Positions 33,936 to 43,416 are shown, counted from the stretch's first letter. The stretch: 49,912 nucleotides of DNA from a bacterium (GCA_029977865.1 JAPOKA010000014.1:1-49912); one strand, 5' to 3'. Made by a program: numbers and translations. Notes: a model not told the origin generated them from the letters alone.

Positions 33936-35396
33936 ATGAAGCGACGGTCGATTGTCCAGACGGGCCTCCTCGTGGCCGCGGCGGCGTTGCACTCGAGCGT
34001 GGCCTCGTGCAGCGGTCCGGCACGGATCTCCGATCCGGTCGCGGTGATCGCGAACCCCGAAGAGCCGTCGCGGCGGCAGCTGCAGGCGATGAACCAGCTC
34101 GACGCGCTGCCGGCGGATCCGGAGTATCTCAAGGCCCTGCGGCGCCCCATCGCGCTGCCGGGCTACTCGCTTGACGTTCGCAAGGCCTCGTTCGAACGGC
34201 TCTACGAACTCGATCGCGAGGCCCTGCTCGAGCAATTGGAGCTCACCCTGCCGCGGCAGGAGAACCTGGAGTGGCGAGCGTGGGTCTGTGGTCGGGTCGC
34301 CGCGTTGGACTGGCGGGCGATGACCACCACCCTGATTCGAGCCTGGGCGGCACCGATCCCGGCCTGGCAGACCAGCCGCTCGGATCGCCCGGAGCGGCCG
34401 GAGAGGTTGGCGCTCGAGCAGATGTACGGCGCGGATCGATTGCCCGCGGTGCTGTTGCGCGAGTTCGTCGAGTCCGATCCGGCGATCCAAGCCAATCTGC
34501 GGATGCGCTGCTGGGAACTTCTGGTCGCCTTGGGACAGACCTCCACGCTTCGAGCGCTGGTGATCGAGGGCTCGATCGGTCCCCGGGATCCGCTCCTGCG
34601 GCAGATCCGTCCGGTGGTGACCGAACTCGGCGTGATGCCGTGCACCCGCGAAGAGCTGCTGTGGGCGCGGCGGATCGGCGGCAGCGAGGGGGCCGACTAC
34701 CGCACGAAGGCTGCGGCGGCCATCGCGATGCTGCCGCCGGAGCGGCGCGACGGCCTGCGGATTCGCGATCTCAACGCGGTGGTCGCGGCAGCGGCGGTGG
34801 AGCCGGCGCTCCTGACCGAATCGGACGAGGCCCTCTACGAGCGGCTCGAGTCGCGGCTCGAAAGTCGTCAGGCCGGCAAGCACCGCGCGAGCTTTGAGGG
34901 GTACGGGCCGGAGAACTTCACCGAGGCCCTCCGCCCACAGCGTCGGCAGCTGACCTGGACCGATCTCGTGGCGATGCATCTGGCGCTGGATGCGCTCGAC
35001 AGCGAGGCGATGCGAAGCCACCTGTTCGATCTGGCCGAACGCGACCTGCTCGACCGGACCACCGAGTACGGCGGCATGATCTCGCTCGATGCCGCCAACC
35101 GCTTCGAGCTGATCGAATTCCCGCCTCGGGCCCGCACCGGAGACCTTCGCTACGAGGGACCGCCGGAGCTCTTCGAGGCCCTCGCGATGGGTCTCTTCCA
35201 CCTGCATCTTCATTGCCAGAAGTTCGACAACGGTCGCTACGCGGGCCCGCACCTCGGCGACTTCCAGTTGGCCGATGCGAGTGGCGCGAACTGCCTGGTG
35301 CTCACTTTCATCGACTCGAAGACGCTCGACGCCGACTGGTACCGGCACGGTCGCGTGGCGGTCGACCTCGGGACAATCCAGCGGCCGGAACGCTGA
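33936..35396 (+). CDS. Predicted lipoprotein or exported helical-repeat protein
   Basis: 486 residues. The N-terminus has a basic start, hydrophobic core and SSVASC (about C25), a loose lipobox. The rest is mostly helical, Leu- and Arg-rich (ERLYELDREALLEQLELTL, LLREFVESDPAIQANLRMR), with the look of HEAT/TPR-like repeats, then a C-terminal alpha/beta part (YEGPPELFEALAMGLFHLHL, ANCLVLTFIDSKTLD). I do not recognise a family. It is followed 6 nt later by the M48 membrane protease gene, so the two are cotranscribed. Confidence 0.7.
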   Translation: MKRRSIVQTGLLVAAAALHSSVASCSGPARISDPVAVIANPEEPSRRQLQAMNQLDALPADPEYLKALRRPIALPGYSLDVRKASFERLYELDREALLEQLELTLPRQENLEWRAWVCGRVAALDWRAMTTTLIRAWAAPIPAWQTSRSDRPERPERLALEQMYGADRLPAVLLREFVESDPAIQANLRMRCWELLVALGQTSTLRALVIEGSIGPRDPLLRQIRPVVTELGVMPCTREELLWARRIGGSEGADYRTKAAAAIAMLPPERRDGLRIRDLNAVVAAAAVEPALLTESDEALYERLESRLESRQAGKHRASFEGYGPENFTEALRPQRRQLTWTDLVAMHLALDALDSEAMRSHLFDLAERDLLDRTTEYGGMISLDAANRFELIEFPPRARTGDLRYEGPPELFEALAMGLFHLHLHCQKFDNGRYAGPHLGDFQLADASGANCLVLTFIDSKTLDADWYRHGRVAVDLGTIQRPER

Positions 35397-35402
35397 ATCC
35401 TC

Positions 35403-36944
35403 ATGCAGGCGATCGTCCTTGCTTTGGTCGCCACCGTCCTGCTGCCGCGGGCGCTGAACGATCCGAACCTGCCGCCGGATCCGCTGCTGGCGGTGGTGGC
35501 AGGGATCGGTCCCGCGCTGGTGGTGGCGGTGATGGCGACGATTGCCGCCCGACAAGCAGCCCGACAGTTCGAACGTGGTGACGGGGAGGCCCCTAGCCGG
35601 ATGCGACGGCGGCTGCGGCTCTTGCAATGGACCGCGGTCGGTGGACAGTTCATCGCAGTGTTCGCGTTCGGTTGGCTCGGGTGGATCCGGCTCACGGTGG
35701 GAGACCTTCCCGGCGCAGACGAGCTTCTGGCCTTGCTTCCGCCGATCGCGGCGATCGCCGCGTGCTGGTGGGCGGCTCATCCGCTGGAGTCGGCGCTGCG
35801 GGGACTTGCAGTCTCCCGGTCCCGCTACGTGCTGGGAGAGTTCCGCAACCAGTTTTCCTTGATCGGTGCTCCGGCCCTGATGGCGATCTCCGCGGCGGAA
35901 TTGCTGGAGCGGGCGGGATCGCAGTGGCTTTCGGGATCCGGCTGGTACTCCGCCTTCGCGATGGGACTTGTTCCCCTGATGGCGGTCCTGCTGGTGCCCG
36001 CGCTGATGGTTCGGGTGCTCGACACCGTTCCCATGGAGAAGGGCCGCCTCCGAAGCGAGTTGGAGCAGGTCATTCGTGACGGCGGGGTCAACCTTCGCGG
36101 CATCCGAGTCTGGCGGACCGGAGGCGCGCTGCTGAATGGCGCCGTGCTGGGGATCATGGCGCCGATTCGCTACCTGCTCCTGACCGACGCCGTGCTCGAG
36201 CTGATGCCTTCGGAGAGTCTCCGCGCGATCGTCGCGCACGAGGTCGGGCACCTTCGGCGCCATCACCTGCCGTGGCTGATCGTGGTCATGATCGCGGTGA
36301 TCTCGGCGTTGGCGATCACGGCCGAATTGCTGGCGCCTTCTATCGCGGCGTTCGTCAATCCCGATCCGATCGATCCGTCGCTGCTGAAGGCGCTGAAGTT
36401 GCCCCTCGACGAGCCTTCGATTCCCGAGTCGGTGGAGGTGGGATTGCTGGTCGGCATCGCCGTCACGGGGCTGATTGTGTTTGGGTGGGTGTCGCGGCGA
36501 TTCGAGCGGCAAGCGGACGCGTTCGCCGTGCAATACATGAGCGCGGTCGGAGAAACCGCCTGGTCATCCCTTCGCGGAGGGTCCGGCCCATCGCCGGAGG
36601 ACGCCCGGATCACCGCGGAGGCGGTGCTCTCGATGTGCCGTGCCCTCGGTCGAGTCGCGGAACTGAACGGAGTGAGACCCACGGCACGAAGTTGGCGGCA
36701 CGGTTCGATTCAGCGGCGGCAGCAAGAGCTGGTGTCCCTCGTCTCAATGCCCATCCGGCGACTTCCCATCGATCGTCAGGTCCGGGCCATCAAGCTCGGA
36801 GGCGGGATCCTGCTGGTGGTGGTGCTGGCGGCCGAGATCGCTCGGTCCCTGACCGGAGGGGCGTGGAGCCCTGCCGCCTCCGCAGGGCGAGAGCGACCGG
36901 TCGTGCTCGACGTGGAGTTCGTGGCGGCACCGCACCACCGCTAG
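35403..36944 (+). CDS. Membrane M48-family metallopeptidase
   Basis: 513-residue integral membrane protein. Zinc site HEVGH (H279-H283) within SLRAIVAHEVGHLRRHH, with the third ligand likely the Glu in RRFERQADAFAVQYM, both typical of the M48 (HtpX/Ste24) family. There are about six to eight hydrophobic segments, before, between and after these motifs (LLAVVAGIGPALVVAVMATI, VVMIAVISALAITAELLA, LLVGIAVTGLIVFGWV). Probably has a role in membrane protein quality control or processing, by analogy with HtpX. ATG 35403 follows the upstream stop by 6 nt. It ends 9 nt before the dapF start. Confidence 0.88.
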   Translation: MQAIVLALVATVLLPRALNDPNLPPDPLLAVVAGIGPALVVAVMATIAARQAARQFERGDGEAPSRMRRRLRLLQWTAVGGQFIAVFAFGWLGWIRLTVGDLPGADELLALLPPIAAIAACWWAAHPLESALRGLAVSRSRYVLGEFRNQFSLIGAPALMAISAAELLERAGSQWLSGSGWYSAFAMGLVPLMAVLLVPALMVRVLDTVPMEKGRLRSELEQVIRDGGVNLRGIRVWRTGGALLNGAVLGIMAPIRYLLLTDAVLELMPSESLRAIVAHEVGHLRRHHLPWLIVVMIAVISALAITAELLAPSIAAFVNPDPIDPSLLKALKLPLDEPSIPESVEVGLLVGIAVTGLIVFGWVSRRFERQADAFAVQYMSAVGETAWSSLRGGSGPSPEDARITAEAVLSMCRALGRVAELNGVRPTARSWRHGSIQRRQQELVSLVSMPIRRLPIDRQVRAIKLGGGILLVVVLAAEIARSLTGGAWSPAASAGRERPVVLDVEFVAAPHHR

Positions 36945-36947
36945 CAT
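36942..36947 (+). promoter_or_regulatory. -10 box (TAGCAT) of dapF, leaderless
   Basis: TAGCAT begins exactly 12 nt before the dapF ATG and overlaps the stop codon of the M48 gene. TTCGTG at 36918-36923 is a weak -35 at 18 bp. Confidence 0.55.
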
Positions 36948-36953
36948 CTGCCG

Positions 36954-38024
36954 ATGCTCGACCTCAAGGCCGAACCCTCCGATCGTCGCGGGCTTGAGTG
37001 CTCTCGCGGCGAAGTTGCGGCGGCATGTCCCTTTCGCAGGCTGCACGGTCTCGGCAACGACTACGTGTTCCTCAGCGAGCGCGATGCCGCGGCGTTCGAT
37101 CGGGCGGCGTTGGCCGCGGCGCTCTCCGACCGGCACTTCGGGGTCGGCGGCGACGGGCTGATCTGTATCGACGGCCTTTCCGCGGAGTCGGGTGCCGACT
37201 TGGCAATGCGAATGTGGAACGCCGACGGAAGCGAGAGCGGGATGTGTGGCAACGGACTTCGCTGCGCGGTGCTCTTCGCCCTCAGCGACGGACTCGGGAA
37301 AGCGTGGACCGAGGACCTGCTTGGTCGGCTTCGCAATCTTGGATCGCTGCGGATCCGAACCGGTCGCGGGGTGGTCATGGCACGGGTTCCTCGCCTCGGG
37401 CTCCACGCGGCGGAGGTCGAAATCGATGTCGGCCCCGCCCTCTTCGAGGTCGGAGCCGTTCCCGCCCGATTCGCTTGGGTCGAAAATGACGCCTCGCTCG
37501 TCGGCTGCCCACCCGCGACGTTCGACTGGTGCGGAGCCGAGTTCGATTCGGCGGCCGAATCGTGGATCGGCGATGGCACCCTCATCGGTTGGAGCCTCGC
37601 TTCGATGGGCAATCCCCATCTGGTGCTCGAACTGGCGACGCCGGCGGCAGTGGCCTCGTTCGCACTGAGTCGGATCGGTCCGCGGCTCGAGCACGCTCCC
37701 GCGTTTCCGCAGCGAACCAACGTCCATGTCGCCGCCATCGACGGACCGGACCGCTTCGTGATGCGGACTTGGGAGCGCGGAAGCGGCATCACCCTTGCCT
37801 GCGGCAGCGGCGCAGCGGCCACGTTTGCGGTGCTCGGGAGGCAGGGACGATTGGCCGATTCGGCGACCGCGCAATTGCCGGGCGGGAATCTGCGACTTTC
37901 CCGCACTGATGCGGGCTCGATCGAGTTGCGCGGCGAGGCGGTCGAGAGTTGTCGCGGCACCGCCGCGATCGAACTGCTGCTCGAGCGTCGGCGCGCCGCC
38001 CTCGTGGCCGAGGAGTCGTCGTGA
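36954..38024 (+). CDS. dapF: Diaminopimelate epimerase
   Basis: Converts LL- to meso-diaminopimelate for lysine and peptidoglycan. 356 residues, longer than the usual 270-280. Both catalytic cysteine motifs are present: MCGNGLRC (C98) and LACGSGAAA (C283), with RRLHGLGNDYVF, MGNPHLVLEL and FPQRTNVHV. The first 26 residues precede the normal start of homology; the ATG at 36954 is kept because a TAGCAT box lies exactly 12 nt upstream. The stop overlaps the next start (GTGA), which couples it to the M20 peptidase gene. Confidence 0.95.
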   Translation: MLDLKAEPSDRRGLECSRGEVAAACPFRRLHGLGNDYVFLSERDAAAFDRAALAAALSDRHFGVGGDGLICIDGLSAESGADLAMRMWNADGSESGMCGNGLRCAVLFALSDGLGKAWTEDLLGRLRNLGSLRIRTGRGVVMARVPRLGLHAAEVEIDVGPALFEVGAVPARFAWVENDASLVGCPPATFDWCGAEFDSAAESWIGDGTLIGWSLASMGNPHLVLELATPAAVASFALSRIGPRLEHAPAFPQRTNVHVAAIDGPDRFVMRTWERGSGITLACGSGAAATFAVLGRQGRLADSATAQLPGGNLRLSRTDAGSIELRGEAVESCRGTAAIELLLERRRAALVAEESS

Positions 38025-39226
38025 CCCGCATGACACTCGAAGCCGAGGAGTCGCGTCTGCTTGAGGGAGCGCGGGCGGCCGACGCCGCGATGCGTCGAGA
38101 TCTCGCGGAGTGGGTCGCGATCCCGACCGGCCGCGGCCATGTCGAGGGAGTCGAGGCGTTTCGCGAGCGGCTCGCAGCTCGGCTCGGGGGTTTGGGTGCA
38201 GTGCGTCGCGACGTCGCCGGCGATCCTCGCCCCGATTGGCTCCTTCCGGGTGGAGCTGCGGAGGCGACGGCCCCGGCCACGAGCCTGCTCGAGCGAGCGG
38301 GCGAGGGCGTGCGTTTCCTGCTCGTCGGGCACCTCGACACCGTGCACGATCCGAGGGGGCCGTTTCAGCAGTTGACGTCCCTCGGTGGCGATCGGGCGAG
38401 CGGCCCCGGCGCCGCCGACATGAAGGGCGGCCTTCTCGTCGCGATCGTCGCCCTCGAACTGCTCGAGGCGATCGGCGAGCCGGTCGCGTGGACATTCGCC
38501 CTGAACGCCGACGAAGAGACCGGCTCGTTCCACTCTGCGGCAGCCCTCGACGCGGCGGCGCGGCGGCACGACGTCGGCCTGGTCTTCGAGCCGGCGCTGC
38601 CCGGCGGGGCGCTCGCGCTCGAACGCCTCGGCGCGGGCCAGTTCCGCATCGACTGCCGCGGTCGCTCCGCTCATGCCGGGCGCGACTTCGCTGCCGGCGT
38701 TTCCGCGGTCACGGCGCTGGCGCGGTGCCTGCTCAAGGTGGCGGAACTCCCCGACTCCGAACGCGGCCTCGTCGCCAACGTCGGCCCGATCAGCGGGGGC
38801 AGCGCCACCAACATCGTGCCCGACCACGCGACGGCGTGGGGCAACGTCCGCTTTCGCGACGAGGCCGGCGCCGCCGAACTTGGGCGAGGGATCTCGGCGC
38901 TTGCGACCGCCGCCGGCGCGATGCCGGCGGTGGAGATCGAGTACCTCGCCAATCGTCCCGCCAAGCCCCGCACCCCGCAGGTCGAAGCGCTGGCGCTCGA
39001 GGCCCGCGGCGTCGCCGAGGCGATCGGGATCGAGCTGCCGTTCGCGGCGACCGGCGGCGTCTGCGATGGGAACATCCTGCAGGCGGCGGGGCTGGCGACC
39101 CTCGACAATCTCGGAGTCAGGGGGGGCAACCTCCACCGGCTCGACGAGTTCGTCGAACTCGACAGCCTCTCCGAGCGCGCCGCGCTGGCTGCGATCCTGA
39201 TCCGGCGACTTCGCCGACGCCGATAG
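38021..39226 (+). CDS. M20 metallopeptidase, carboxypeptidase G2/ArgE/DapE superfamily
   Basis: 401-residue zinc hydrolase that cleaves amide bonds of N-acyl amino acids. Metal and catalytic motifs are VGHLDTVHD, SGPGAADMKGG, ALNADEETGS and the dimer-domain CRGRSAHAG. The end GVCDGNILQAAGLATLDNLG with GGNLHRLDEFVE is closest to carboxypeptidase G2-type enzymes, which release glutamate from N-acyl-glutamates. GTG 38021 overlaps the dapF stop. Two roles fit: desuccinylation of succinyl-diaminopimelate (with dapF) or of N-succinylglutamate (with the astA-astD genes just downstream). Sequence alone does not decide. Confidence 0.85.
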   Translation: MTRMTLEAEESRLLEGARAADAAMRRDLAEWVAIPTGRGHVEGVEAFRERLAARLGGLGAVRRDVAGDPRPDWLLPGGAAEATAPATSLLERAGEGVRFLLVGHLDTVHDPRGPFQQLTSLGGDRASGPGAADMKGGLLVAIVALELLEAIGEPVAWTFALNADEETGSFHSAAALDAAARRHDVGLVFEPALPGGALALERLGAGQFRIDCRGRSAHAGRDFAAGVSAVTALARCLLKVAELPDSERGLVANVGPISGGSATNIVPDHATAWGNVRFRDEAGAAELGRGISALATAAGAMPAVEIEYLANRPAKPRTPQVEALALEARGVAEAIGIELPFAATGGVCDGNILQAAGLATLDNLGVRGGNLHRLDEFVELDSLSERAALAAILIRRLRRRR

Positions 39227-39229
39227 CAT
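39224..39229 (+). promoter_or_regulatory. -10 box (TAGCAT) of the aminotransferase-astA-astD operon
   Basis: TAGCAT overlaps the stop of the M20 gene and predicts a start near 39236. The leader would be about 80 nt and contains a hairpin (CGCCGC/GCGGCG, 39287-39304) just before the ribosome-binding site GAAGGGA. Confidence 0.45.
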
Positions 39230-39315
39230 CACCTTCCCGCAGCGCCGGACGGTTCCGCCCGCGTGACCGGGCTCGCGACCCCAATCCGCCGCTCTTCCGC
39301 GGCGAAGGGACCCCG

Positions 39316-40788
39316 ATGTCAACCACCCGAACCGCTTCCCTCCCCGATCGCTCTCACCATGTTCCCCCGGGCCTCGCGGCCTCGAGGCTCGAGGGCAACG
39401 CCGCGCTCGATGGGGCGGTGCGCTCGATGATCGAGCAACTTCGCGCGGCCCAGGCGGAGTTGGTGGCGAGCCGCGGACCCCGCAAGGAACTCGCCGAGTC
39501 CTATCGCGGCTGGCTCGAGCGAAACGCCTCGGTGCGGGGACGGGCGAGCTACTACCCCTATCTCGGAAGCGGCCTCGGGCACGGGCCGCTGGTCGAACTC
39601 CTCGACGGCAGCGTCAAGTGGGACATGATCGGCGGCATCGGCGTGCACCTCTTCGGCCACGGCGATCCGGACCTCTGCGAAGTCGCGATCCGCGCGGGGC
39701 TCTCCGATCTGGTGCAGCAGGGCAACCTGCAGTTCAACGCCGATTCGATCGAGTTCGCGGAGCTGCTGGTGGAGGAGGCCCGCCGGTGCTCGCGGCTCTC
39801 CCACTGCTTCGTGAGCAACTCCGGATGCATGGTGAACGAGGCGGCGCTCAAGGTCTGCCAGCAGAAGACCGGTGCCGCGCCGCGGATCTTCGCCTTCGCG
39901 GGCTGCTTCATGGGTCGCTCCACCACCATGAGCCAGATCGGCGATGCGGCGGGCTACCGGCAGGGCATCCCGCTCAACACCCTCGTCGACTACCTGCCCT
40001 TCTACGACGCCACGCTCGGCGCCCGCTCGATCGAGATGACCCGTTGGCATCTCGAGCAGGCGATCCTCCGCTATCCCAAGCAGCACAGCTGCCTCATCGT
40101 CGAGCTGGTGCAGGGCGAGGGCGGGTTCAACACCGCACCGCGGGAGTTCTTCCTCGCCCTCTTCGAGCTCGCCCGCAAGCACGGCATTCCGGTGTGGGAC
40201 GACGAGGTGCAGACCTTCGGGCGCACCGAGCGGATGTTCGCGTTCGAGGCCCTCGATCTCGGCGAGCACATCGACGTGGTCACGCTCGGAAAGATGAGCC
40301 AGGCGTGCGCGTGCCTCTACACGGCCGACATGAATCCCGGACCCGGGCTTCTCTCGGGCACCTTCAGCGCGGCGACCAGCGCCTTTCGCGTCGGTCGCCG
40401 CATCCTCGAGCGGATGCGCGACGGCGGCTACTACGGCCCCGACGGCCGCATCGCCCGCCTGCACGCGAGCTTCCGCGCTGGCATCGAAGCCATTCGCGGC
40501 CGGCATCCGGAGTGGTTCCCGCCGGTCCAGGAGGCCTTCGGCCGCACCCATGATCGCTTCGTCGGCGGCGTGGGCGGCATGATGCGCTTCACGCCGTTCG
40601 GCGGCAGCAAGGACCGGATCATGCGGCTCATGCACGTGCTCTTCGAGGAGGGCGTCATCGCCTTCTACTGCGGGCACGATCCCTACCACGTGCGCTTCCT
40701 GCCGCCGGTGGGCGTGATGACGCCCGAGCAGTTCGAGCCGGTGATGGAGATCGTGGAGCGTTCGCTCGCTCGTGTCGCGTCCGAGTGA
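39316..40788 (+). CDS. Class III aminotransferase (acetyl/succinyl-ornithine type)
   Basis: PLP fold-type I enzyme, 490 residues. Visible marks are FVSNSGCMVNEAALKVCQQ (cofactor phosphate region), VWDDEVQTFGRTERMF (cofactor Asp) and the Schiff-base lysine in VTLGKMSQA (K326). It is longer and more divergent than E. coli AstC/ArgD (about 400), with an N-terminal extension of about 75 residues. Its position directly upstream of astA and astD suggests it acts as the succinylornithine transaminase (AstC role), by inference; a diaminopimelate or acetylornithine role is not excluded. GAAGGGA lies 7 nt before the ATG. Confidence 0.85.
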   Translation: MSTTRTASLPDRSHHVPPGLAASRLEGNAALDGAVRSMIEQLRAAQAELVASRGPRKELAESYRGWLERNASVRGRASYYPYLGSGLGHGPLVELLDGSVKWDMIGGIGVHLFGHGDPDLCEVAIRAGLSDLVQQGNLQFNADSIEFAELLVEEARRCSRLSHCFVSNSGCMVNEAALKVCQQKTGAAPRIFAFAGCFMGRSTTMSQIGDAAGYRQGIPLNTLVDYLPFYDATLGARSIEMTRWHLEQAILRYPKQHSCLIVELVQGEGGFNTAPREFFLALFELARKHGIPVWDDEVQTFGRTERMFAFEALDLGEHIDVVTLGKMSQACACLYTADMNPGPGLLSGTFSAATSAFRVGRRILERMRDGGYYGPDGRIARLHASFRAGIEAIRGRHPEWFPPVQEAFGRTHDRFVGGVGGMMRFTPFGGSKDRIMRLMHVLFEEGVIAFYCGHDPYHVRFLPPVGVMTPEQFEPVMEIVERSLARVASE

Positions 40789-40804
40789 ACCTGCCGGAAT
40801 CGCC

Positions 40805-41860
40805 ATGTTCGTCATTCGACCCGCTGCCGCCGAAGACCTCCCCACGCTGCTGAAGTTCGCGCGGATGGTCCACTTCATCAACCTGCCCGCCGACCGCGAC
40901 GCCCTCTCCGCCAAGATCGTGCGCAGCCGCCGCAGCTTCTCCGGAGAGGCCGAGGACGCCCGCGAGCGCGAGTTCATGTTCGTGCTCGAGGACACCTCGA
41001 CCGGCAACGTGATCGGCACCAGCGCGATCATCAGCTGCATCTCCTGGCCCGGGCATCCCCACACCTTCCTGCACGTGCGGCGGAAGTCGCTCTTCAGTCA
41101 GGACCTGCAGACCGGTCAGGTGCACCTGACCCTCGAGTTCGGCACCGACGAGAGCGGGCCGAGCGAACTTGGCGGGCTGATCCTGGCGCCGGGGTATCGC
41201 GGCCACGCGGAGCGGCTCGGCGCGTTCCTCAGCCTGGTGCGGCTGCACTTCCTGGGACTGCACCGCGAGCACTTCGCAGAGCAGGTCATCGCCGAGCTGA
41301 TGGGCGCGGTGACCCCGGACAGCCGCAACCTGCTCTGGGAGTACCTCGGCCGCCGCTTCATCAACCTCTCCTACAAGGAGGCGGACCTCTTCTGCCAGCA
41401 CTCGAAGGAGTTCATCACCAGTCTCTTCCCGCGGGGCGAGATCTACGCCTCGCTGCTGCCGCCGGAGGCCCGCAACCTCATCGGCCGCGTCGGCGAGGAG
41501 ACCCGTCCCGCCAAGAAGATGCTCGAGGAGCAGGGCTTCCGCTTCGAGGATCACGTCGACCCCTTCGACGGCGGTCCCTACATCTCGGCCCGACGCGACG
41601 AGATCCCCATCGTGCAGGCGACCCGCAACGCGACGCTCGAAGTGGGCGGCGGCGACCATCCCGAGACCGCGTTCATCTCCTGCGACGGTGAACTCGGCTA
41701 TCGCGCCGTGCGGTGCAGCTGCCGTCTTGAAGGCGACCGGGTGCATCTCGGCCCCGAGCATGCCGCCGCGATCGGCGCCGAGTCCGGCGCCGTGATCGGT
41801 GTGACTCCGGTGAAGCCCCACCGCACCCGGCAGCGCCGCGCCGAGGCCGCATCGGCATGA
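40805..41860 (+). CDS. astA: Arginine/ornithine N-succinyltransferase
   Basis: Transfers succinyl from succinyl-CoA to the alpha-amino group of arginine (or ornithine), first step of the AST pathway. 351 residues with the AstA-type pattern: MFVIRPAAAEDLPTLLKFA, VHFINLPADRDAL, FMFVLEDTSTGNVIGTSAI, LGGLILAPGYRG, NLLWEYLGRRFINLSYKEAD and EEQGFRFEDHVDPFDGGPY. The ATG at 40805 is set by homology and lies 16 nt after the aminotransferase stop. Its stop overlaps the astD start (ATGA). The canonical HxGxGLTxLP segment is replaced by MVHFINLPAD, a modest divergence. Confidence 0.92.
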   Translation: MFVIRPAAAEDLPTLLKFARMVHFINLPADRDALSAKIVRSRRSFSGEAEDAREREFMFVLEDTSTGNVIGTSAIISCISWPGHPHTFLHVRRKSLFSQDLQTGQVHLTLEFGTDESGPSELGGLILAPGYRGHAERLGAFLSLVRLHFLGLHREHFAEQVIAELMGAVTPDSRNLLWEYLGRRFINLSYKEADLFCQHSKEFITSLFPRGEIYASLLPPEARNLIGRVGEETRPAKKMLEEQGFRFEDHVDPFDGGPYISARRDEIPIVQATRNATLEVGGGDHPETAFISCDGELGYRAVRCSCRLEGDRVHLGPEHAAAIGAESGAVIGVTPVKPHRTRQRRAEAASA

Positions 41861-43371
41861 GCGCGGCGATCGGCGCCTGCGGATTCGAGGCCGCCGACCT
41901 GATCGGCGGGCAGTGGCGGTCGATCGGGGGCAGCGAACTGCGATCGGACAATCCCGCACGACCCGACGAAACGGTCTGGAGCGGCACGCCCGTGCTCGAC
42001 CATGTCGACGAGGCGGTGGCGGCGGCGCGGAAGGCGCAACCGGCGTGGGCGGCGACCTCGATCGAGGACCGCATCGAAGTGCTTCGCCGGTTTCAGCGGC
42101 TCGTCGTCGAGGAGTCGGAGTCGCTCGCGAGGCTCATCGGCCGCGAGATGGGCAAGGTGCTGCCCGAAGCGCGACTCGAAGCGGCGGCGGTGGCGGGCAA
42201 GGTCGACATCACCCTCGAAGATCGCGTGATGGAGCGGGTCCGCGGCTTCACGGTCGCCGCGGGCAACGGGGTCGAGGGTGTCTGCCGCTTTCGGCCGCAC
42301 GGGGTGATGGCGGTGCTCGGCCCGTTCAACTTCCCCGCCCACTTGCCCAACGGCCATCTGGTTCCGGCGCTCCTGCTCGGCAACACCGCGGTCTTCAAGC
42401 CGAGCGAGAAGACCCCGGCGGTCGGACAGATGCTTGCCGATCTGCTGCACCGCGCCGGCGTGCCTGCGGGCGTGGTCAACCTCGTGCACGGTGGCGGTGA
42501 TCTCGCCGCCAAGCTCGTCGCCCACCCCGACCTCGACGGAATTCTCTTCACCGGAAGTTGGCCGGTGGGACGCCGCATCATGGAGGCGAACCTCGATCGT
42601 CCCGGTCGACTGCTCGCGCTCGAGATGGGTGGTTCGAACGCAATGGCGGTGATGCCCTCCGCGAACTTCGAGCGAGCGGTCGTGGAGGCGGTGCGGGCTT
42701 CGTTCGCGACCACCGGCCAGCGCTGCACCTGCACTCGCCGCATCGTGGTGCACGAGGCGATCGCCGAGCGCTTTCTCGCCACGCTCGCCAAGGCCGCGTC
42801 GACGGTCCTCGTCGGCGCGAGCGACAGCCAGGCTCCGGCGTTCATGGGTCCGCTCGTCTCCGAGGCCGCCCGAACCGCGGCGATCGACTTTCAGGCCGAC
42901 CTCTCGCATGCCGGCGCCCGCGTGGTGGTGCCCGCGTGCCCGCTCGACGGACCGGGGTACTTCCTCACTCCCGGGGTGATCGCGGTCGATCGCTTCACCC
43001 GCGAGACCGATCGCGAGGTCTTTGCCCCGATCGTGCAGGTCGCGACGGCGTCGAGCCTTCTCGACGCCATCGAGCAGGCCAACGCCACCGAGTTCGGACT
43101 CGCCTCTGCGATCTTCACCGACGACCGCGACGAGTTCGAGACCTTCCTCGAGGGCAGCCGCGCCGGATGCGTCAACTGGAACACCGGCACCGCAGGCGCG
43201 AGCAGCAAGCTGCCCTTCGGAGGACTCGGCAAGAGCGGCAACCATCGACCGGCGGGAGCCTTCTCGGTCGACTACTGCGCGATGCCGATCGCCTCGATGG
43301 AAGCCTCGCTCAGTGCCCCGGTGCCGCCGATGCCGGCCGGGGTCGGATTCTCGTTCGAGAGCGCCAACTAG
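41857..43371 (+). CDS. astD: Succinylglutamate semialdehyde dehydrogenase
   Basis: NAD-dependent aldehyde dehydrogenase oxidising N-succinylglutamate semialdehyde to N-succinylglutamate. 504 residues. Marks are GVMAVLGPFNFPAHLPNGHL, VFKPSEKTP, FTGSWPVGRR, ALEMGGSNAM (general-base Glu) and the catalytic cysteine in TGQRCTCTRR (C290). The PFNFPAHLPNGH and GQRCTCxRR patterns are those of AstD among aldehyde dehydrogenases. It is translationally coupled to astA by an ATGA overlap. No astB (succinylarginine dihydrolase) or M14-type astE is in the window. Confidence 0.93.
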   Translation: MSAAIGACGFEAADLIGGQWRSIGGSELRSDNPARPDETVWSGTPVLDHVDEAVAAARKAQPAWAATSIEDRIEVLRRFQRLVVEESESLARLIGREMGKVLPEARLEAAAVAGKVDITLEDRVMERVRGFTVAAGNGVEGVCRFRPHGVMAVLGPFNFPAHLPNGHLVPALLLGNTAVFKPSEKTPAVGQMLADLLHRAGVPAGVVNLVHGGGDLAAKLVAHPDLDGILFTGSWPVGRRIMEANLDRPGRLLALEMGGSNAMAVMPSANFERAVVEAVRASFATTGQRCTCTRRIVVHEAIAERFLATLAKAASTVLVGASDSQAPAFMGPLVSEAARTAAIDFQADLSHAGARVVVPACPLDGPGYFLTPGVIAVDRFTRETDREVFAPIVQVATASSLLDAIEQANATEFGLASAIFTDDRDEFETFLEGSRAGCVNWNTGTAGASSKLPFGGLGKSGNHRPAGAFSVDYCAMPIASMEASLSAPVPPMPAGVGFSFESAN

Positions 43372-43416
43372 CCAGCCGCAGCGCACGAGCGGAGTCTCCT
43401 TCCGCCGCGGTCTCGC

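Noticed and set aside
33873-36533. An 886-codon minus-strand frame opposite the lipoprotein and M48 protease genes
   Set aside because: The plus-strand frame has HEVGH and transmembrane segments; the antisense product is biased and featureless.
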